Below are positions 61,700 to 64,000 of a stretch of 64,000 bases of DNA, piece after piece. Location of the stretch: NCBI RefSeq assembly GCF_016741815.1, contig NZ_JAERRJ010000001.1:682001-746000 (forward strand). The letters are read 5' to 3'. The position numbers were made by a program, and so were the translations under genes. Every line of letters starts with the position of its first letter. Position 1 is the first letter of the stretch. Source of the DNA: Nocardia acididurans (GTDB lineage Bacteria; Actinomycetota; Actinomycetes; Mycobacteriales; Mycobacteriaceae). Below the pieces are notes generated by a model. That model did not search any database and was not told where the DNA came from. It saw nothing but the letters and a program-made list of their open reading frames with translations.

Positions 61700-61787
61700 G
61701 GTGGCGTGTCCGAGCGGCCTAAGGAGCACGCCTCGAAAGCGTGTGAGGGGTAACCCCCCTCCGAGGGTTCAAATCCCTCCGCCACCG
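61700..61787 (+). tRNA. tRNA-Ser(CGA)
   Basis: Acceptor arm GGTGGCG/CGCCACC, anticodon stem CACGC/GCGTG with loop CTCGAAA (anticodon CGA at 61734-61736), long variable arm, T-arm GGTTCAAATCC, discriminator G. The CCA is not encoded. It is the integration target of the element whose integrase starts immediately downstream. Confidence 0.95.
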
Positions 61788-63041
61788 CTTCGGCCCCTCA
61801 CCTGTTCGCGCAGGTGAGGGGCTTTTTTCTTCGCCGCAGAACGCGCGATCGGCCGCTGTGCCCACATTTTGCCCACACTCGGGTGTGCCCACATCGTGCC
61901 CACGCGTGAGCGGCGCGTATGCCTTGTCCATGGCGCTCGCGACCTTGTCGAGGTCTTCGTCGAACAGATCGGAGTAGGTGTTGAGCGTCTCCTTCGCGTC
62001 CTTGTGGCCGAGCAAGCGCGCGAGCGCGAGCACGTTCGCTCCGGCCGACACCGCCAGCGACGCGCAGGTGTGGCGTAGGTCGTGCGGCGTGATCGGCTGA
62101 ACCCCTGCCCGTTTCACTGCTCCCGTGAACCAACCGTCAACGGTCTTCGGGCGTGGTAGGTACTTGGTCGCGTCGTCCGGGTGCGGGAATACCAGCGCAT
62201 CGGGAGCGCGCCCCTTGATGTGCGCCGCTAGCTCGGTGAGGACGAACCTCGGAACGGGGACGCTGCGAATCTCCTTGCCCTTGGTTGGTCCCTCGGCATG
62301 ATCGACGCCGAGCTGTACCGCATTGTCGGCCACCGTGAGACGGCCCCGGACGAGATCAACGTCGCGCACCCGTAGGGCGATCAGCTCGCCCCAGCGAAGG
62401 CCGCAGTACGCAAGCATGAGCACCAAGAGCCGATGTCGCCCAGACTCTTTCGCGAGACGTGCCACGTCCGCAGCATTGAGGTAGACATGCCGTTTTTTCG
62501 TTTTCGTCGGCAGCACCTTGGAGACGGTCTTACCGCGCGCCAGATTCTTCGGGAGAAGCTTCTTCGTCTCGACAGCCATATCGAGGATGCTCGCGAGGAC
62601 ACCGAAAGCGCGGATTACCGTTGTCGCCCCAGCGTTGATGTCCGGTTTACCCTTGGTCTCGGCCCGTTCTTGGGCGGCCAAGCGCATGTCAATTATCCAG
62701 TCCCGCACCGCATCCTGAGTCACGTCGCCGATGCGGACGCCACCCCATCGCGGCTCGACATGTGTGCGCCATGCGGAGTCGAGCGTTCGATAGTTGGAGG
62801 GCGCGACGCTCGCCCGCTTTTCCTTCAGCCAGTCGGAAGCGAGTTCGGCGACGGTAATGCGGCCCAGTGATGGCGCGACGTAATCGCCAGTCATCTTCTT
62901 GACCTCGACCGTGTTCGCGAACTGCTCGGCGTCGCGCTTGCGCCTGAATCCGCGCTTGTCAGTCTGCTTGCCGTCCGGCTTGCGATAGCGGACGCGGTAG
63001 CGGAGGCCGGACTTCGTCTCGTAGGGTTCGACGGTTGCCAC
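61719..63041 (-). CDS. int: Tyrosine recombinase (integrase)
   Basis: A 440-aa integrase: AP2-like/SAM-like N-terminal arm (RYRVRYRKPDGKQTDKRGF), core-binding domain (VAELASDWLKEKRAS), and catalytic domain with Arg216 (CGLRWGEL), His320 and Arg323 (HDLRHT), His346 (LGHKD) and Tyr356 (NTYSDLF). GTG 63041 is close to the preceding gene. The frame runs on through a terminator and across the tRNA-Ser, adding a tail such as RRDLNP from antisense tRNA; that tail depends on the integrated junction. Confidence 0.92.
   Translation of the reverse strand: MATVEPYETKSGLRYRVRYRKPDGKQTDKRGFRRKRDAEQFANTVEVKKMTGDYVAPSLGRITVAELASDWLKEKRASVAPSNYRTLDSAWRTHVEPRWGGVRIGDVTQDAVRDWIIDMRLAAQERAETKGKPDINAGATTVIRAFGVLASILDMAVETKKLLPKNLARGKTVSKVLPTKTKKRHVYLNAADVARLAKESGRHRLLVLMLAYCGLRWGELIALRVRDVDLVRGRLTVADNAVQLGVDHAEGPTKGKEIRSVPVPRFVLTELAAHIKGRAPDALVFPHPDDATKYLPRPKTVDGWFTGAVKRAGVQPITPHDLRHTCASLAVSAGANVLALARLLGHKDAKETLNTYSDLFDEDLDKVASAMDKAYAPLTRGHDVGTPECGQNVGTAADRAFCGEEKSPSPARTGEGPKRWRRDLNPRRGVTPHTLSRRAP
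61760..61787. other. Probable attL core in the 3' end of tRNA-Ser
   Basis: Tyrosine integrases of this group insert within the 3' half of tRNA genes and restore the tRNA with a homologous attP sequence. The T-arm and acceptor end (61760-61787) next to the integrase are the likely crossover segment. The other junction (attR) lies outside the window. Confidence 0.4.
61793..61822. terminator. Terminator after tRNA-Ser(CGA)
   Basis: A perfect 12-bp stem, GCCCCTCACCTG with CAGGTGAGGGGC (loop TTCGCG), followed by TTTTTTC. It stops the tRNA transcript and lies inside the far end of the integrase frame on the other strand. Confidence 0.9.
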
Positions 63042-63046
63042 TGTGG

Positions 63047-63595
63047 CTAGCTCTTCCGCTCGTCTTGGGTGAGGTACCCGGCCTCGACTGCCTTTGCGGC
63101 CCAACGCTTTGCGGTCGCGCGGGAGACGCCGAACTCTTCGGCGATCACCGTTGTTGGTTTGCCGTTCTGGAGACGCACCCAGCGGTAAAAGGCTGCTATC
63201 CGGGGAAGGTCTTCGTCGGTGATGCGCCCAGCGCGGATGCGTTCGTCGGTGTCATGGTCGAACCACGATGCAACGGGTTGCATCGTGTCGGGGCCTGTTA
63301 CTCGCGCCGTCTCGTGTGCGGCGGTGTAGACGAATGGATCGACCGATATTTTGGCCAGTTCGCCTCGTCGCAGCGGGATACCGCCGGGGCGTTGGGAGAC
63401 AACCATTTTGGTCACGACGTAGCGGCTGTCCTGGGGCTCGACTGTGGCTGTGATGTCGTACGGATACCCGTCCTCTTCTGTGCTCGATACCTCAAGCCAC
63501 TCATAGCCCAGGAGGTCGGGTGCGATGTCATGGTTCGGCTGTCGTCGCTCGCGTCCGAGTTCCGGGTGTTCTGGTCGGCGCGTTATTGCAGGCAT
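63047..63595 (-). CDS. Element-borne helix-turn-helix protein
   Basis: A 182-aa protein with an N-terminal region containing LLGYEWLEVSSTEEDGYPYD, and a C-terminal helix-turn-helix (TTVIAEEFGVSRATAKRWAAKA, residues about 150-172). Many actinobacterial integrative elements carry such a protein beside the integrase. ATG 63595 has AGGAAGG seven bases upstream. It ends 6 bp before the integrase start, so the two are in one transcript. Confidence 0.75.
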   Translation of the reverse strand: MPAITRRPEHPELGRERRQPNHDIAPDLLGYEWLEVSSTEEDGYPYDITATVEPQDSRYVVTKMVVSQRPGGIPLRRGELAKISVDPFVYTAAHETARVTGPDTMQPVASWFDHDTDERIRAGRITDEDLPRIAAFYRWVRLQNGKPTTVIAEEFGVSRATAKRWAAKAVEAGYLTQDERKS

Positions 63596-63647
63596 CTCAA
63601 AGCCTTCCTGTTGCTGGTTCTCGGTCACGATGAATTGAACGCTATCT

Positions 63648-63671
63648 GAGCCGTCCTTGCAAGAGTGGCTC
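63648..63671. promoter_or_regulatory. Operator-like palindrome 1 of the element
   Basis: A 24-bp imperfect palindrome with outer arms GAGCC and GGCTC and centre CTTGCAAG; half sites match at 9 of 12 positions. Lies 53 bp upstream of the HTH gene start. Paired with the site at 63692-63715. Confidence 0.55.
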
Positions 63672-63691
63672 GATCGGGTGTATTCATGAAT

Positions 63692-63715
63692 GAGCCGCAT
63701 TAGCAAGAGCGGCTC
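63692..63715. promoter_or_regulatory. Operator-like palindrome 2 of the element
   Basis: A second 24-bp imperfect palindrome with arms GAGCCGC and GCGGCTC; 9 of 12 half-site matches. The shared half site GCAAGAG-Y-GGCTC recurs exactly 44 bp (about four helix turns) after the first. Lies 22 bp upstream of the excisionase-like gene. Confidence 0.55.
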
Positions 63716-63737
63716 ATGAAGCCGAAGGGAGCTTGGA

Positions 63738-63959
63738 ATGACAAGAGGTGCGGGAGATCGGAAGCTCGCTACCGACTCGGAGTTCTGCGAATACGCAGGG
63801 CTGACGCGCGGGCAGAGTGCCCAGTTGCGCTACACGGGGCGTGGTCCGAAGTTCGTCAAGGTGACCGGTCGCCAGGTCCGTTACCGCTGGGAGGACATCG
63901 AGCAGTGGGTTAACGATCGGTTGCAGCAGAGCACCGCCGACCGGACCGGGGCGGCATGA
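63738..63959 (+). CDS. xis: Excisionase-like (MerR/HTH_17) protein
   Basis: A 73-aa winged-helix protein: FCEYAGLTRGQSAQLRYTGR and VRYRWEDIEQWVNDR match excisionase and replication-associated HTH_17 proteins of actinobacterial elements. ATG 63738 has AAGGGAG upstream. Divergent from the integrase unit, with paired operators between, as expected for control of excision. Confidence 0.8.
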   Translation: MTRGAGDRKLATDSEFCEYAGLTRGQSAQLRYTGRGPKFVKVTGRQVRYRWEDIEQWVNDRLQQSTADRTGAA

Positions 63960-64000
63960 ATGCCTATCACCCAAGACTCCCACGAGATAGGCCCGGGAGC
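63956..64000 (+). CDS. Partial CDS at the right edge
   Basis: ATG 63956 overlaps the excisionase stop (ATGA) and the frame is open to the window end (15 codons, starting MNAYHPRLPRDRPGS). The coupling suggests the next gene of the element, but only 15 residues are visible, so nothing can be said about function. Confidence 0.35.
   Translation, partial: MNAYHPRLPRDRPGS

Noticed and set aside
61719..61830. True C-terminal domain of integrase over tRNA-Ser
   Set aside because: The segment after the catalytic Tyr that reads across the terminator and antisense tRNA is probably a junction artefact; it is kept in coordinates only because no earlier stop exists.

Overview
The window comes from a high-GC, mycolic-acid-containing actinomycete, most likely Nocardia or a close relative. 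It encodes much of the arabinogalactan pathway (aftA, dprE1, dprE2, glfT1, glfT2, rmlA, rmlB, rmlC, and the wzm/wzt galactan exporter), an Ag85-like mycolyltransferase, the bacterial proteasome activator bpa and a mycothiol-dependent-isomerase-type protein. Locus comparisons to Mycobacterium tuberculosis are from memory; no search was run.

Layout. 1-8.1 kb: a GT-C-like membrane protein (cut by the left edge) behind a cluster of DnaA-box-like motifs, aftA, a vapBC toxin-antitoxin pair lodged between aftA and dprE2, dprE2-dprE1, a divergent gtrA and a flavin-binding oxidase. 8.3-13.3 kb: a compact operon of molybdopterin oxidoreductase, membrane adenylate cyclase and Crp-family regulator. 13.4-18.5 kb: regulators and small membrane or accessory genes, including an internally deleted LuxR-type gene and a MarR/MFS pair with a 42-bp palindromic operator. 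18.5-24.1 kb: cupin, rmlC-rmlA, a lipase-like esterase, a secreted glycine-rich protein and rmlB; a perfect CRP half-site pair (TGTGA-N6-TCACA) lies in the rmlB upstream region. 24.2-29.5 kb: a GT-C protein, a polyprenol-phosphate glycosyltransferase and GtrA (together like a Gtr glycosylation module), then glfT2. 29.6-42.8 kb: mostly accessory genes (TetR regulators, hydrolases, SDR, two-component system, RsgA with a leader peptide, CocE hydrolase, nitronate monooxygenase-like). 42.8-53.1 kb: glfT1-wzt-wzm, bpa, a PLP-fold protein, quinone oxidoreductase, flavin 2-hydroxyacid oxidase, MarR, tRNA-Ser, mycolyltransferase and an aromatic/histidinol-phosphate aminotransferase; this follows much of the M. 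tuberculosis Rv3772-Rv3783 neighbourhood. 53.2-61.8 kb: dienelactone-hydrolase-like gene, tRNA-Ser and tRNA-Arg, regulators, an orphan Dcm methyltransferase with Vsr, tyrA, and tadA with its partner, ending in a third tRNA-Ser. 61.8-64 kb: the edge of an integrative element inserted at tRNA-Ser(CGA), with integrase, a helix-turn-helix protein, paired operators and an excisionase-like gene.

How it fits together. The cell-wall genes cover dTDP-rhamnose supply (rmlABC), decaprenyl-phosphoryl-arabinose synthesis (dprE1/E2), galactan initiation, export and polymerisation (glfT1, wzm/wzt, glfT2), first arabinose transfer (aftA) and mycolate transfer. The most interesting less-described signals are: the molybdoenzyme/cyclase/Crp operon; a structured intergenic repeat present twice with compensatory base changes, next to glfT2 and next to wzm; a second palindromic repeat that sits in frame inside a histidine kinase gene; and the Gtr-like module beside glfT2.
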